In this document: piece by piece, positions 26,820 through 36,655 of the stretch
Layout: every line of letters starts with the position of its first letter
Position numbering within the stretch: the first letter of the stretch is position 1
Assembly: GCF_003958645.1 (NCBI RefSeq)
Contig: NZ_RXLO01000003.1
Coordinates: forward strand, 434,001-498,000
Direction of reading: 5' to 3'
Length of the DNA stretch: 64,000 nucleotides
Source of the DNA: Chitinophaga rhizosphaerae
Lineage (GTDB): Bacteria; Bacteroidota; Bacteroidia; Chitinophagales; Chitinophagaceae
The notes under the pieces: generated by a model
Seen by the model: the letters and a program-made list of their open reading frames with translations, nothing else
Database searches by the model: none
What the model was told of the DNA's origin: nothing
Position numbers and translations under genes: made by a program

Positions 26820-27566
26820 ATGAACAGCATTGCCGTGAAAGACCTGGAGAAAACGTACGCCGGAGCACTGACACCCAGTCTCCGCGGACTTTCGTGCACC
26901 TTCGCCGAAGGAACGATCGCCGGGCTCCTCGGGCCTAACGGCGCCGGGAAAACCACGACGATCTCCATCCTCTGCGGACTGGTGGAAGCTACCGGCGGCA
27001 GCGCGGAAATCTTCGGCATGCCGCAGGTGCCTGCCAATCGCGAAGCCATCAAAAGGGCTATCGGCGTGGTGCCCCAGCGCATCGCCCTCTTTCCGCAACT
27101 GACGGCTTTCGAGAACCTCCGGTATTTCGGGAACCTCTACGGATTCAGCGGCAAACCCCTCCGCGAAAAAATCATGCAGCACCTCGAAGCTTTCGGGCTG
27201 GAAAAGGCCGCACATAAAGAAACCGGGAAATTTTCGGGCGGGATGAAAAGGCGCGCCAATATCATCGCGTCCATCCTTCACGAGCCCAGGCTCCTCGTGC
27301 TCGACGAGCCTACCGCCGGCGTGGATGTTCAATCGCGCAGCATGATCCTGCAATTCCTGCGGGATTACAACGCGAAAGGCAACAGCGTCATCTACACCTC
27401 GCACCTGCTCGACGAAGCCGAGCAGATCTGCAATGAGGTGGCGATCATCGACGAAGGTACGCTGGTGGTGCAGGGCACGCCGAAAGAACTCGTTGGCCGT
27501 CACGGTCATTGCCGCAACCTGGAAGACGTGTTCCTCCATTATACCGGCCATGCCGTGCGGGATTAA
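26820..27566 (+). CDS. ABC transporter ATP-binding protein
   Basis: A 248-residue ABC ATPase. Walker A is GPNGAGKTT near 39, the signature is FSGGMKRRA near 139, Walker B is LLVLDEPTAG near 158 and the switch histidine is in YTSHLLDEA. It is of the ABC-2/drug and polysaccharide exporter type. It overlaps no gene but sits 11 bases after the BtrH-like gene and 12 before the permease, so it is part of the pigment operon. The pair probably moves flexirubin or its precursor to the outer membrane. Confidence 0.9.
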   Translation: MNSIAVKDLEKTYAGALTPSLRGLSCTFAEGTIAGLLGPNGAGKTTTISILCGLVEATGGSAEIFGMPQVPANREAIKRAIGVVPQRIALFPQLTAFENLRYFGNLYGFSGKPLREKIMQHLEAFGLEKAAHKETGKFSGGMKRRANIIASILHEPRLLVLDEPTAGVDVQSRSMILQFLRDYNAKGNSVIYTSHLLDEAEQICNEVAIIDEGTLVVQGTPKELVGRHGHCRNLEDVFLHYTGHAVRD

Positions 27567-27578
27567 ACAAAAGCAAAC

Positions 27579-28871
27579 ATGTTAAGGATCATCGCCACGA
27601 TACGGAAAGAATGGTTATTGCTGCGGCGCGACAAAGCCGGGCTGGCGCTGCTGTTTGCCATGCCGCTGGTGCTGATCACCGTAATGGCCCTCATCCAGGA
27701 CGCGCCTTTCCGCGATTACCAGGAAGTGAAGTTCGATATTCTCGCGGTGGATAACGACCATGGCCGGCTCGGACGGTACATCCGCGAAGGGCTGCAGGAA
27801 AGCGGGCAATTCAATGTCGTCGATTCCATCAACGGCCAGCCGTTGTCGGAGGCAGCGGCGAAAAGCATGGTGGCCAAAGGTAAATACAAGATCAGCATTA
27901 CCGTTCCCAAAGGCGCTACGGCGGAAATCGTCAGTAATGCCAACAAGATCGTAAACGATATTTCGAAGCGGATGGGCCTGCCGTCGCAATTGCCGGTGAA
28001 AGCCCTTTCCAACGACTCCCTCGCCGTACAGCTGTATTTCGACCCCGCGGCCAAGAAAGCCTTTAAAAGCGCCATCCACCAGGCGTTGGACAATTTTCTC
28101 ACCCAGGTGGAAACCGATCTGTTGCTGGAGCGCATCCAGCTGCAACTCCGCAGCCGCGACAGCCTCAGCCAGGACACTTTCCCCGCCATCCGCCTCAAAG
28201 CCGTGGCGCTCCGGGAAACGAGCCTGGGAGAGGGGAAGCAGATCGACGTCATCTCCAACTCCGTACAACATAATGTGCCCGCCTGGAGCATTTTCGCCAT
28301 GTTCTTCATCGTGATCCCCATCGCCGGGAATATGATCCGCGAGCGGGAAGACGGGAGCCTGGTGCGGATGAAGCTCATTCCCGGGAATTACCTGTCTGTG
28401 CTCACGGGGAAACTGCTGTTTTTCGTCGGCATATGCATTGTACAGTTCTATTTGATGATCATGGTGGGATTGTATTTGCTCCCGATGCTGGGCCTTCCGG
28501 AACTGCAGCTGGGGGTAAACCATGTGGCGGGGTTCCTCGTGGCGGCGAGCATCGGCGTAACGGCCACGGCGTACGGCATCCTCATCGGGACGATCTTCAA
28601 AACACCCAACCAGGCGTTGAATTTCGGGGCGGTGAGCATCGTGATCCTCAGTGCCATCGGCGGCATCTGGATACCGCTGGAGATCATGCCGGAATCGATG
28701 CAGATGATAGGACGGTTATCGCCCCTGAGCTGGGGGCTGGACGCCATTAACGATATTTACCTGCGCAACGGCCATATCCCGTACGTGCTGCCCGATATCG
28801 CCAAGCTGCTCATATGCGGCGGGGCCATGCTGGTAGCAGCGGCCGTAGTGGAGCAGCGCAGGATCGGATAA
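27579..28871 (+). CDS. ABC-2 type exporter permease
   Basis: A 430-residue membrane protein. One membrane segment is at the N-terminus (about 22-42), a large periplasmic domain follows (about 45-235), then five to six segments (about 240-425). GNMIREREDGSLVRMKLIP is the typical ABC-2 coupling-helix region. This layout matches MDR/YhhJ-like exporters. It works with the ATPase encoded just upstream and completes the two-gene exporter of the flexirubin-type operon. Confidence 0.85.
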   Translation: MLRIIATIRKEWLLLRRDKAGLALLFAMPLVLITVMALIQDAPFRDYQEVKFDILAVDNDHGRLGRYIREGLQESGQFNVVDSINGQPLSEAAAKSMVAKGKYKISITVPKGATAEIVSNANKIVNDISKRMGLPSQLPVKALSNDSLAVQLYFDPAAKKAFKSAIHQALDNFLTQVETDLLLERIQLQLRSRDSLSQDTFPAIRLKAVALRETSLGEGKQIDVISNSVQHNVPAWSIFAMFFIVIPIAGNMIREREDGSLVRMKLIPGNYLSVLTGKLLFFVGICIVQFYLMIMVGLYLLPMLGLPELQLGVNHVAGFLVAASIGVTATAYGILIGTIFKTPNQALNFGAVSIVILSAIGGIWIPLEIMPESMQMIGRLSPLSWGLDAINDIYLRNGHIPYVLPDIAKLLICGGAMLVAAAVVEQRRIG

Positions 28872-28949
28872 AGAACATTTTCTTAACAACGGTAAAACAA
28901 CTAATTTTACCCCCCTGGAATACGCCGTGGGCGTAAAACCTACAACAAC

Positions 28950-29207
28950 ATGGAAGCATTAAAACTGAAACTCAAACAGCAGATCATCGAAGCCCTGAAC
29001 CTGCAGGATACCAAACCGGAAGACATTGACGACAATGCCCCCCTGTTTGGCGAAGGCCTCGGGCTCGACAGCATTGATTCGCTGGAACTGATGGTGTTGC
29101 TGGAAAGAAACTATAAGATCAAAGTGGAAGACCCTCGCGAAGGCCGTAAAATCCTTCAGAGCGTTCAATCCATGGCAGAATTCATTATGAGCAAACAGGC
29201 GGCCTGA
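28950..29207 (+). CDS. Acyl carrier protein
   Basis: An 85-residue acyl carrier protein. The phosphopantetheine attachment site is Ser41 in GLGLDSIDSLEL, preceded by a typical acidic helix I. It lies 78 bases after the permease gene; that gap holds a TACGCC/GGCGTA hairpin (28921-28935). It precedes two ketosynthase-family genes by six bases, so it most likely carries the growing polyene chain for them. The housekeeping AcpP is expected elsewhere. Confidence 0.9.
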   Translation: MEALKLKLKQQIIEALNLQDTKPEDIDDNAPLFGEGLGLDSIDSLELMVLLERNYKIKVEDPREGRKILQSVQSMAEFIMSKQAA

Positions 29208-29213
29208 TCCCGC

Positions 29214-30437
29214 ATGGACCGTATGGCAGAACGTGTGTTGATAACAGGTATGGGTATGATCTCCGCCATCGGGAATAACGTGGAGGAGAATTTCCGCAGC
29301 CTCCGGGCGCAACGGAGCGGCATCGGCTATTCACGGTTCGTGGATACCATTCACCGGAACGTGCTCCCGGTCGGAGAAGTGAAATGTTCGTCGGAAGAAC
29401 TGGCGAAATTGGCCGGGCTCCCGGATACCACCGGCTTCACCCGCACCACGCTCCTGGGGCTCGTGGCCATGCAGGAAGCCCTGCGCTCCGCCGGTATCAA
29501 TGATGCCGCCGAAACCCCGACCGCCTTCATCAATGCATCTACTGTTGGCGGCATGTGCGACACCGAGAAAATCTATTTCGATATCCTCGACCCCCAAAAG
29601 GAAGGTACCTTCCTCCAGCTCATCGATACCCTCGATTGTGCGGATTGTACCCAGCGCATCGCCGACGAAACCGGCCTTACGGCTTATGTCACCACCATCA
29701 GTACTGCCTGCTCCTCGTCGGCCAACGCGCTCATGTACGGCGCGCGGCTCATTCGCGCAGGGCTCGTAGACAGGGCGGTGTGCGGCGGCACCGAAGCGCT
29801 CACACGGTTTACCATCAATGGTTTCAATTCCCTCAAGAACATCGATAAAAGGCATTGCATGCCGTTCGACAATGATCGTAACGGCCTCAACCTGGGCGAA
29901 GGCGCGGCGTATCTCGTGCTGGAATCGGAAAGTTTCGCGCAGCGCCGCAAAGCGAGGCCCATGGCTGAACTGAGTGGATGGTGCAATACCAATGAAGCCT
30001 TCCATCCCACGTCTCCCTCCCCCGAGGGCGACGGAGCTTTCGAAGCCATGCGGAAGGCCCTGGAAATGGGCGGGCTTTCGCCGGCAGACGTGCAGTACGT
30101 GAATGTGCATGGCACGGCTACGCTGAATAACGACGTGTCGGAAGGCCGGGCGCTGGAAAGGCTCTTCGGGAACGAGGTGCCGGCGTTCAGCTCCACCAAG
30201 CCCTTTACCGGCCATACCCTCGCGGCGGCCGGGGCCATCGAGGCGATCTATTCCGTGCTGGCGATCAACCGGCAGATGATCTGGCCGAACCTCAACTTTA
30301 CGACGCGCATGGAAGAGCTGCGCATCTCGCCGGAAACGCGCCTGCTGGAAGAATCGCCCGTGAAGAACGTAGTGTCCAACTCTTTCGGGTTCGGCGGCAA
30401 CAATGCATCACTCGTGATCAGTAAATATGGAAATTAA
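29214..30437 (+). CDS. Beta-ketoacyl-ACP synthase (KAS I/II type, active)
   Basis: A 407-residue condensing enzyme with the full Cys-His-His triad: Cys166 in TISTACSSSAN, His299 in VNVHGTA and His334 in TGHTLAAAG. A second possible start at 29223 would drop three residues. It forms a pair with the next gene, which has lost these residues and overlaps it by 11 bases. Such KS pairs in aryl polyene and flexirubin clusters act as an iterative type II polyketide synthase. It is likely to extend the polyene acyl chain. Confidence 0.9.
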   Translation: MDRMAERVLITGMGMISAIGNNVEENFRSLRAQRSGIGYSRFVDTIHRNVLPVGEVKCSSEELAKLAGLPDTTGFTRTTLLGLVAMQEALRSAGINDAAETPTAFINASTVGGMCDTEKIYFDILDPQKEGTFLQLIDTLDCADCTQRIADETGLTAYVTTISTACSSSANALMYGARLIRAGLVDRAVCGGTEALTRFTINGFNSLKNIDKRHCMPFDNDRNGLNLGEGAAYLVLESESFAQRRKARPMAELSGWCNTNEAFHPTSPSPEGDGAFEAMRKALEMGGLSPADVQYVNVHGTATLNNDVSEGRALERLFGNEVPAFSSTKPFTGHTLAAAGAIEAIYSVLAINRQMIWPNLNFTTRMEELRISPETRLLEESPVKNVVSNSFGFGGNNASLVISKYGN

Positions 30438-31443
30438 GTGCTACATACAGGCCAGTGCAGCGATTTCCCCGCAACAGAGCTTTTCGGGGGAGTATGCACC
30501 GCAGTTCCTCCCGCTCGAAGAGCGGAACCTCCTGCGCGCGCAGGAGCCGGGGTACGCGGGGTTCATTCCGCCCAACAGCCTGCGCCGTATGAGCCGGTTG
30601 CTTAAAATGGGGCTCACGGCGGCATTGCAATGTCTGCGGAACGCCAACGCCACCGTGCCCGGCGCCATTATTACAGGTACGGGTCGCGGCAGCCTGCAGG
30701 ACACGGAAAAGTTTCTACACGATATCCGCACTTATGAAGAAACGGCGCTCAATCCCACGCCGTTCATTCAATCCACCTATAACTCCGTCAACGGCCTCAT
30801 CGCCCTGCAACAGCAGTGCACGGATTATAACAATACGTTTGTGCATAGGGGTTTCTCTTTCGAGCACGCGCTGCTCGACAGCCTGCTGCAGATCCAGGAG
30901 GGAAATGCGGAAAGTGTGCTGGTAGGTGGTTTCGACGAAATGACGGTGGAGCATTTCTTCATTAAAAGCCGCATCGGCTACTGGAAATCCGCACTCACCC
31001 AGCCGGCGGATATGCTGGCGTCCGGTACGCCGGGAACCATTGCCGGAGAAGGCGCCGTGTTTTTCCTCGTCGGCACGCAACCCGCGCCGGTCGAAGTAAG
31101 GGGCATACAGATGCTTTACAGGCCTGCGCCTGATCAGGTGGCGTCCCAGCTCGCGCAATTCCTGCAAAAGCAGGGCGTGAAAGCGGAAGATGTGGATTTA
31201 CTCGTCATCGGCCGCAATGGCGACACGCGTTTCGATCATTTTTATGCAGTGGTGGAAAAAGCCCTTCCATCTACAGCCACCAACATTCCCTTCAAGCAAT
31301 ATTGCGGCGAATACGATACCGCAGGCGCTTTCGGCATGTGGACCGCCCAGCAGGAGCTGCTTTCGGGCCGTCACAAGACCGCGCTGGTCTACAATCATTT
31401 TTACGGAGAACAGCACACGTTCATCCTGTTGCAGAAACATTGA
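30427..31443 (+). CDS. Inactive ketosynthase, chain-length-factor-like
   Basis: A 338-residue ketosynthase homologue without the catalytic residues. The nucleophile region reads NNTFVHRGFSF, with no Cys, and the last His motif is QYCGEYDTAGAFG, with Glu where His belongs. The fold landmarks IITGTGRGSLQDTEKFL and GTIAGEGAVFFLVG remain. It begins inside the end of the active ketosynthase gene (ATG at 30427), so the two are translationally coupled and probably form a heterodimer in which this one sets chain length. It ends 12 bases from the converging M14 peptidase gene. Confidence 0.82.
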   Translation: MEIKCYIQASAAISPQQSFSGEYAPQFLPLEERNLLRAQEPGYAGFIPPNSLRRMSRLLKMGLTAALQCLRNANATVPGAIITGTGRGSLQDTEKFLHDIRTYEETALNPTPFIQSTYNSVNGLIALQQQCTDYNNTFVHRGFSFEHALLDSLLQIQEGNAESVLVGGFDEMTVEHFFIKSRIGYWKSALTQPADMLASGTPGTIAGEGAVFFLVGTQPAPVEVRGIQMLYRPAPDQVASQLAQFLQKQGVKAEDVDLLVIGRNGDTRFDHFYAVVEKALPSTATNIPFKQYCGEYDTAGAFGMWTAQQELLSGRHKTALVYNHFYGEQHTFILLQKH

Positions 31444-31455
31444 CCCTTCCAACCA

Positions 31456-33213
31456 TCATTTCACCACCCTGAACACCGGGTACCGCATGAATCCCGGCTC
31501 GTTCCACGGCGATTGGCGATACACGAAATTCAGCTGCGCGGAACCGCTTTTTGCGAACGTGGAATCCCCGGCGCGGCGCGCTTCCAATGCCTTCCGCACC
31601 TCCGGGTGCGACCGCAAAAATTCTCCCGCCGTGTCTTCAAACACATAAGACGAATATCCTTCCTTCTGGCCCAATATGGCGTCAAAGAAATTCCAGGCCA
31701 GGAAAGAATCCGCGCCCCCCGGTTCCAGCGTCTCCACCAAATACCGGTTGGCCGCCTGGTCCATGGGAATATACCAATCCCCCTTCCTGAACGTGATCCG
31801 CAGTTTGGACGTTTCCGTCTTCACCCCGAAATGCAAATAATGTTTCTCGTACGGCGAGGTCACCGTCTTGAAATCCTTGATAGTATACGTCTCCACTTCG
31901 ATCGTGGTGTCTCGCTGCAAGCGGCGCATCTTCACATGGTTCCCTTGCAGCAACTCGATCACGGCCCACCATCCCTGCGGGATCACGTAAGCATCCGGCC
32001 GCGTCACGAAATTGCCCGGCTCAAAGTGATTGAAAATGCGGATCTGCTTTTCATAAGGCTTCGATCGGTCGTAAAACAGGCGCGGCAACCCGGACACATC
32101 GCTCGGTCTGTAACCCGCCTCGAACCCTTTGAAAGTGTACCACTGCGGTTTACTCGTATCGGGCTCCCAGCTCAGGGGGAATTTTTCCTGCGTTTTGACC
32201 GCTGTCTTCGTGGCGTCGCGGAGGGCTTTGATCTTTGCGCTGTTCTCCGATGTGAACCGGATGAAGCACTCCATCAGGGCGTAGGTGGCCTCTACACGCT
32301 GCTTGTAAGGCTTCAGCATGTGCGTTTCGGGCACAAACCCGAAAGTGTGGAACAGGGTGGTGTAGCCGCTGGAATAGCGGGGCCCGTCGGCGAAGGCGGT
32401 CCACCCGCTGTCGGGCGTTGGCCCGAAATGGTTCACGTAAGGCAGCAGGTCGTACCCTTTATCCTGCATCATTTTGTACAGTGCGGGTTCGAAAGTATCG
32501 TGGAGCCAGGCGCCCATGGGCCCGCCGAGTTTTCCGTGTTGGGTAGACAGTAATGTCATAATATGCTGATAGTCAGCTCCATTGCTGACATGGTTATCTA
32601 CGAACACATCGGGGTCGGTGAGGTGGTAGATTTGGTGGAACGTTCTGGCGTTGCGGGAATCCGCTTTGATGAAATCCCGGTTGAGGTCGAGGTTCTGGGC
32701 GTTTCCGCGGGAGCCGAAGGCGGCCGGGCCGTTCTGGTCTACCCGGTAAAATTCCGAACGGTTGAGCGATCCGCCGATGTTATAGAGCGGGATGATGGCA
32801 AGGGTCACATTGGCGGGGAGCTTTTTTTTGCCCAGGCAGATGTCGCGCGCGAGCATCATGGTGGCGTCTATGCCATCGGGCTCGCCGGGATGGATGCCGT
32901 TGTTGATGAGGATGATGCGCCGGTTTTTGCGGTGCAGGCTGGCATAATCGAAGTCGCGGTCGGGGGAGAGGGTGACCAGGTGCAGGGGGGACCCGGCGTC
33001 TGTGGGACCGATTTCGCGGATATGAAGCTGCGGGAAGCGGCGGACGAGCATCTTCCAGTAATCGATGCATTCGGCATAGGTGACGGTTTCCCGGGCACCG
33101 GAGCGTTCGTATTTTGTGGTAAGGTCTTGAGCCTGAGTGGTTTGGAGCGGTGTGGCTAAAAGGGCTGCCAGGGCGAGGGTGCGCCATTTGCGGTTTAGAC
33201 TGTTGAAAATCAA
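31456..33213 (-). CDS. Secreted M14-family zinc carboxypeptidase
   Basis: A 585-residue exported metallopeptidase. A signal peptide spans about 1-28 (ALAALLATPLQTTQAQ). The zinc motif HPGEPDGIDA (near 92), the DNHVSNGADY region supplying the third His, and a late Glu near PETHMLKPYKQRVEATY complete an M14 site. The start is a TTG at 33213: an in-frame stop lies two codons upstream and there is no earlier ATG. It cuts C-terminal residues or D,L-peptide bonds in the periplasm or outside the cell. It stands alone. Confidence 0.87.
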   Translation of the reverse strand: MIFNSLNRKWRTLALAALLATPLQTTQAQDLTTKYERSGARETVTYAECIDYWKMLVRRFPQLHIREIGPTDAGSPLHLVTLSPDRDFDYASLHRKNRRIILINNGIHPGEPDGIDATMMLARDICLGKKKLPANVTLAIIPLYNIGGSLNRSEFYRVDQNGPAAFGSRGNAQNLDLNRDFIKADSRNARTFHQIYHLTDPDVFVDNHVSNGADYQHIMTLLSTQHGKLGGPMGAWLHDTFEPALYKMMQDKGYDLLPYVNHFGPTPDSGWTAFADGPRYSSGYTTLFHTFGFVPETHMLKPYKQRVEATYALMECFIRFTSENSAKIKALRDATKTAVKTQEKFPLSWEPDTSKPQWYTFKGFEAGYRPSDVSGLPRLFYDRSKPYEKQIRIFNHFEPGNFVTRPDAYVIPQGWWAVIELLQGNHVKMRRLQRDTTIEVETYTIKDFKTVTSPYEKHYLHFGVKTETSKLRITFRKGDWYIPMDQAANRYLVETLEPGGADSFLAWNFFDAILGQKEGYSSYVFEDTAGEFLRSHPEVRKALEARRAGDSTFAKSGSAQLNFVYRQSPWNEPGFMRYPVFRVVK

Positions 33214-33318
33214 TGGTTAATAATTTGATTGTTAGGAAGTTGGTGTAAATATACGGCAATAGGGGGATTCCTTCAGGGGCGGGGTCGATATTTGAATAGG
33301 GGAGTGGGTACGGGAAAT

Positions 33319-33351
33319 GAAAAAAGCCCTTCCCGTATTGCAGGGAAGAGC
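33319..33351 (-). terminator. Terminator of rpsT
   Basis: Read on the minus strand: GCTCTTCCC, loop, GGGAAGGGC (33326-33351), then TTTTTT (33319-33325). It lies about 27 bases after the S20 stop codon. Confidence 0.82.
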
Positions 33352-33378
33352 TGATTTATGAGTTTAACAGCCTGATGA

Positions 33379-33633
33379 TTAAGCGAGCGCGTTTACCTTC
33401 AGGGTAAGCTTGCTTTTCAGGTTAGCTGCTTTGTTCTTGTGGATAACGTTGCGTTTAGCCAGCTTGTCAATCATTGACAGCACTTCCGGGAGGTTCTCGG
33501 TAGCGGCTGCCTTGTCGGTCAGCTTCTTCAGATCCCGCATGGCATTACGGGTAGTTTTCCCGTAGTAACGGTTACGTTCATTACGCGCTCTGCTCTGACG
33601 TACGTCTTTTTTCGTTGCTTTATGGTTTGCCAT
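33379..33633 (-). CDS. rpsT: 30S ribosomal protein S20
   Basis: An 84-residue basic protein. The N-terminus [20 protein letters not shown] is the classic S20 start and binds 16S rRNA. The longer open frame upstream to 33729 crosses the promoter and is ignored. It is a single-gene transcript with an exact Bacteroidota promoter upstream and a terminator downstream. Confidence 0.95.
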   Translation of the reverse strand: MANHKATKKDVRQSRARNERNRYYGKTTRNAMRDLKKLTDKAAATENLPEVLSMIDKLAKRNVIHKNKAANLKSKLTLKVNALA

Positions 33634-33658
33634 TGTATAAATTTCAAGTTTCGGACGG

Positions 33659-33689
33659 CAAAGGTATGTTTTATCTTTGGATAAACAAA
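33659..33689 (-). promoter_or_regulatory. Promoter of rpsT
   Basis: On the minus strand: TTTG (33686-33689), exactly 19 bases, then TACCTTTG (33659-33666). This is a full match to the Bacteroidota consensus of TTTG at -33 and TAnnTTTG at -7. The ATG is 25 bases downstream. From 33690 to 33907 no further feature was recognised. Confidence 0.82.
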
Positions 33690-33907
33690 AATAAAAACCG
33701 GGAATTCGGGATTTGGCCGGTATTCCCACTTCCTTTGTGCTGCAAAGATGTTAAAAAAAAGTGAAATCCGGGCCACCTTTTCCGCCCTGTAAATCCGGTA
33801 AAAAGCCCGTAAAATCCCAAATCTTTAGCGATATTTGCAATCCCGTAACACTTTTTTGCTGTTATAGGTTAAAGCAGAATTAAAGACCAAGCTTAAATTC
33901 GTTGTAA

Positions 33908-36655
33908 ATGAAGGACTTTTCGTTTGTCACCAACTCGCACCCGGCGTACATAGAATCGCTGTACAATGCGTACCGCGAGGATCCGGCCTCGGTAGACCCG
34001 GAATGGATCAAATTTTTTGAAGGATTCGACTTTGCGGTAAGCAACGCGAACGGGAAAGCGGGTGCGGCAGCAACCGGTACCACTGCCCTGGGAGTATCGA
34101 ACGAACAGCTGACGAAGGAACTGGGCGTTTACCGCCTTATCCAGGCCTATCGCAAAAAAGGCCACCTCATCGCCAAAACCAATCCCATCCGCGAAAGGAA
34201 AGACAGGCACGCCAATCTTGACCTCGCCCATTTCGGCCTCACCGACGCCGACCTCAAAACGGAATTCTTCGCCGGCCAGATCATTGGCCTCGGTAAAGCT
34301 CCCCTCGAAAAAATCGTTCAGCATGTAAAAGAAATCTATGCCGGGAAAGTCGGCATCGAGTTCACCTATATCAACGATCTGAAAAGGATCGAATGGCTGC
34401 AGAAGGAAATGGAGACCACGCTCCGCAAACCCCTCGCGGCCGAACAGAAGAAGCGCGTGCTCACCAAACTGAACCAGGGCGTGATGTTCGAGCAGTTCCT
34501 GCACACCAAATACATCGGCCAGAAACGCTTCTCCCTCGAAGGCGGTGAAACCACCATCCCCGCGCTCGACGCCATGATCAACACCGCCGCAGAATACGGA
34601 GTGAAAGAAGCCGTGATCGGCATGGCCCACCGCGGCCGCCTCAACGTGCTCGCCAACATCCTCGGCAAAACTTACGAACAGATATTTTCCGAATTCGAAG
34701 GTACCGCCATCCCCGACACCACCATGGGCTCGGGCGACGTAAAATACCACCTCGGCTTCCGCGCCAGCATCCAGACGCCGGCCGGTAAGGAAGTGAACGT
34801 GCAGCTGACGCCCAACCCGTCTCACCTCGAAGTGGTAGACCCCGTGGTTGTCGGCTTCGCCCGCTCCAAAGCCGATGTCATCTATAACAGCGACTACGAC
34901 CAGATCCTCCCCATCCTCCTCCACGGAGACGCGGCCATCGCAGGGCAGGGCGTGGTATACGAAGTGGCGCAGATGAGCAAGCTCCGCGGGTATTACACCG
35001 GCGGCACCATGCACTTCGTCATCAACAACCAGATCGGTTTCACCACCGATTTCGAAGACGCCCGCTCGTCTGACTACTGCACCAGCGTAGCTTCCATCGT
35101 GCAGGCGCCCGTTTTCCATGTGAACGGCGACGATGTGGAAGCCACCGTGAGAGTAGCCGAGATCGCCACGCGCTACCGCCAGGAATTCAATTCCGACATT
35201 TATATTGATATGGTGTGCTACCGCAAGCACGGGCACAACGAGGGAGACGATCCCAAGTTCACCCAGCCCAAGCTGTACGAAGCCATCGAAAAACATCCCA
35301 ATCCCCGGGAAATCTATTCCCGCGAGCTCATCGCCAATGGCGACGTAGACGCGGCCATTGCGCAGGAAATGGAAAAAGCTTTCTGGAAAGATCTCCAGGA
35401 GCGGCTCGATAATGTAAAGCAACACCCGCTTCCCTATAAGTACCAGGCCCCGGAAGTTTGGTGGCAGGAACTGCGGAAATCCACGCCGGAAGATTTCGTC
35501 AAATCCCCCGACACCGCCATTTCCAAAGCCGAGCTCGACAAACTGTTCGCAGACATCATGGCCATCCCCGAAGGTTTCAAAACGCTTCGCAAGGTGGATA
35601 AACTGCTCAAGGACAAACAGAAACTGTTCGCTGAACAGGGGCTGCTGGACTGGGCTTCGGGCGAATTGCTGGCTTACGCGAGCATCCTGCAATCCGGTAA
35701 GGACGTGCGCCTCAGCGGGCAGGACGTGAAGCGCGGTACTTTTTCGCACCGCCATGCCGTGCTCCGCAGCGAGGAAAACGACGAGGAATACAGCCGCCTG
35801 AGCCGTATCGGCGACGGCCAGGGCAAGTTCCGCATCTATAATTCCCTGCTGAGCGAGTTTGCCGTGCTGGGCTTTGAATACGGATATTCCATCGCCACCC
35901 CTAATGCGCTGACCATTTGGGAAGCACAGTTCGGCGATTTCATGAACGGTGCGCAAACGCTCATCGACCAGTTCATCACTTCCGCCGAAACCAAATGGCA
36001 GAAGCAGAGCGGGCTGGTGATGTTGCTGCCGCATGGTTACGAAGGGCAGGGCCCCGAGCACTCGAGCGCCCGCCTGGAGCGTTTCCTGCAGCAATGCGCC
36101 GAATACAATATTTTCATTACCAACTGTACCACATCGGCCAGCTTCTTCCATGCCCTGCGCCGCCAGCTCGCGCTGCCGTTCCGCAAGCCGATGATCAACT
36201 TCTCGCCCAAAGCCAACCTGCGCCATGTACGGAGCTACAGCCCCGTTACCGATTTCACGCAGGGCGGGTTCAGGGAAGTGCTGGACGATCCGTTCATCAC
36301 CGAACCGGCAAGGGTGAAGAAAGTGCTGCTTTGCACCGGCAAAATGTATTTCGACCTGAGCGAAAAGCAGATGAAGGAAGACCGGAAGGATGTGGCGGTA
36401 GTTCGCCTGGAGCAGCTGTATCCGCTGCCGGTCGCGCAACTGGAGGCCATCCAGCAGAAGTACAAGGGCGCAACGTGGTTCTGGGTGCAGGAAGAGCCCC
36501 TGAACATGGGCGCCGCCGGATTCCTGCAGATGAACCTCAAACAGTTCAACTACGGTGTAATCTCCCGCAACCCCAGCGCCGCCACGGCAACGGGTTACAG
36601 CAAGGTCCACGCCCAGGAGCAACAGGAAATCATCGACACAGCATTCAACATTTAA
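33908..36655 (+). CDS. sucA: 2-oxoglutarate dehydrogenase E1 component
   Basis: A 915-residue thiamine diphosphate enzyme that decarboxylates 2-oxoglutarate in the citric acid cycle and passes the succinyl group to the lipoyl arm of SucB. The start SFVTNSHPAYIESLYNAYREDP is the usual E1o N-terminus that binds E2. IGMAHRGRLNVLANI near 238, the GDVKYHLG region, the thiamine-binding HGDAA and the RKHGHNEGDDP stretch near 438 are all present. The C-terminal transketolase part ends in EQQEIIDTAFNI. sucB follows 95 bases later on the same strand. Confidence 0.95.
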   Translation: MKDFSFVTNSHPAYIESLYNAYREDPASVDPEWIKFFEGFDFAVSNANGKAGAAATGTTALGVSNEQLTKELGVYRLIQAYRKKGHLIAKTNPIRERKDRHANLDLAHFGLTDADLKTEFFAGQIIGLGKAPLEKIVQHVKEIYAGKVGIEFTYINDLKRIEWLQKEMETTLRKPLAAEQKKRVLTKLNQGVMFEQFLHTKYIGQKRFSLEGGETTIPALDAMINTAAEYGVKEAVIGMAHRGRLNVLANILGKTYEQIFSEFEGTAIPDTTMGSGDVKYHLGFRASIQTPAGKEVNVQLTPNPSHLEVVDPVVVGFARSKADVIYNSDYDQILPILLHGDAAIAGQGVVYEVAQMSKLRGYYTGGTMHFVINNQIGFTTDFEDARSSDYCTSVASIVQAPVFHVNGDDVEATVRVAEIATRYRQEFNSDIYIDMVCYRKHGHNEGDDPKFTQPKLYEAIEKHPNPREIYSRELIANGDVDAAIAQEMEKAFWKDLQERLDNVKQHPLPYKYQAPEVWWQELRKSTPEDFVKSPDTAISKAELDKLFADIMAIPEGFKTLRKVDKLLKDKQKLFAEQGLLDWASGELLAYASILQSGKDVRLSGQDVKRGTFSHRHAVLRSEENDEEYSRLSRIGDGQGKFRIYNSLLSEFAVLGFEYGYSIATPNALTIWEAQFGDFMNGAQTLIDQFITSAETKWQKQSGLVMLLPHGYEGQGPEHSSARLERFLQQCAEYNIFITNCTTSASFFHALRRQLALPFRKPMINFSPKANLRHVRSYSPVTDFTQGGFREVLDDPFITEPARVKKVLLCTGKMYFDLSEKQMKEDRKDVAVVRLEQLYPLPVAQLEAIQQKYKGATWFWVQEEPLNMGAAGFLQMNLKQFNYGVISRNPSAATATGYSKVHAQEQQEIIDTAFNI

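Noticed and set aside
33634..33729. N-terminal extension of ribosomal protein S20
   Set aside because: It would cross the exact TTTG-N19-TACCTTTG promoter, and S20 proteins begin MANHK.
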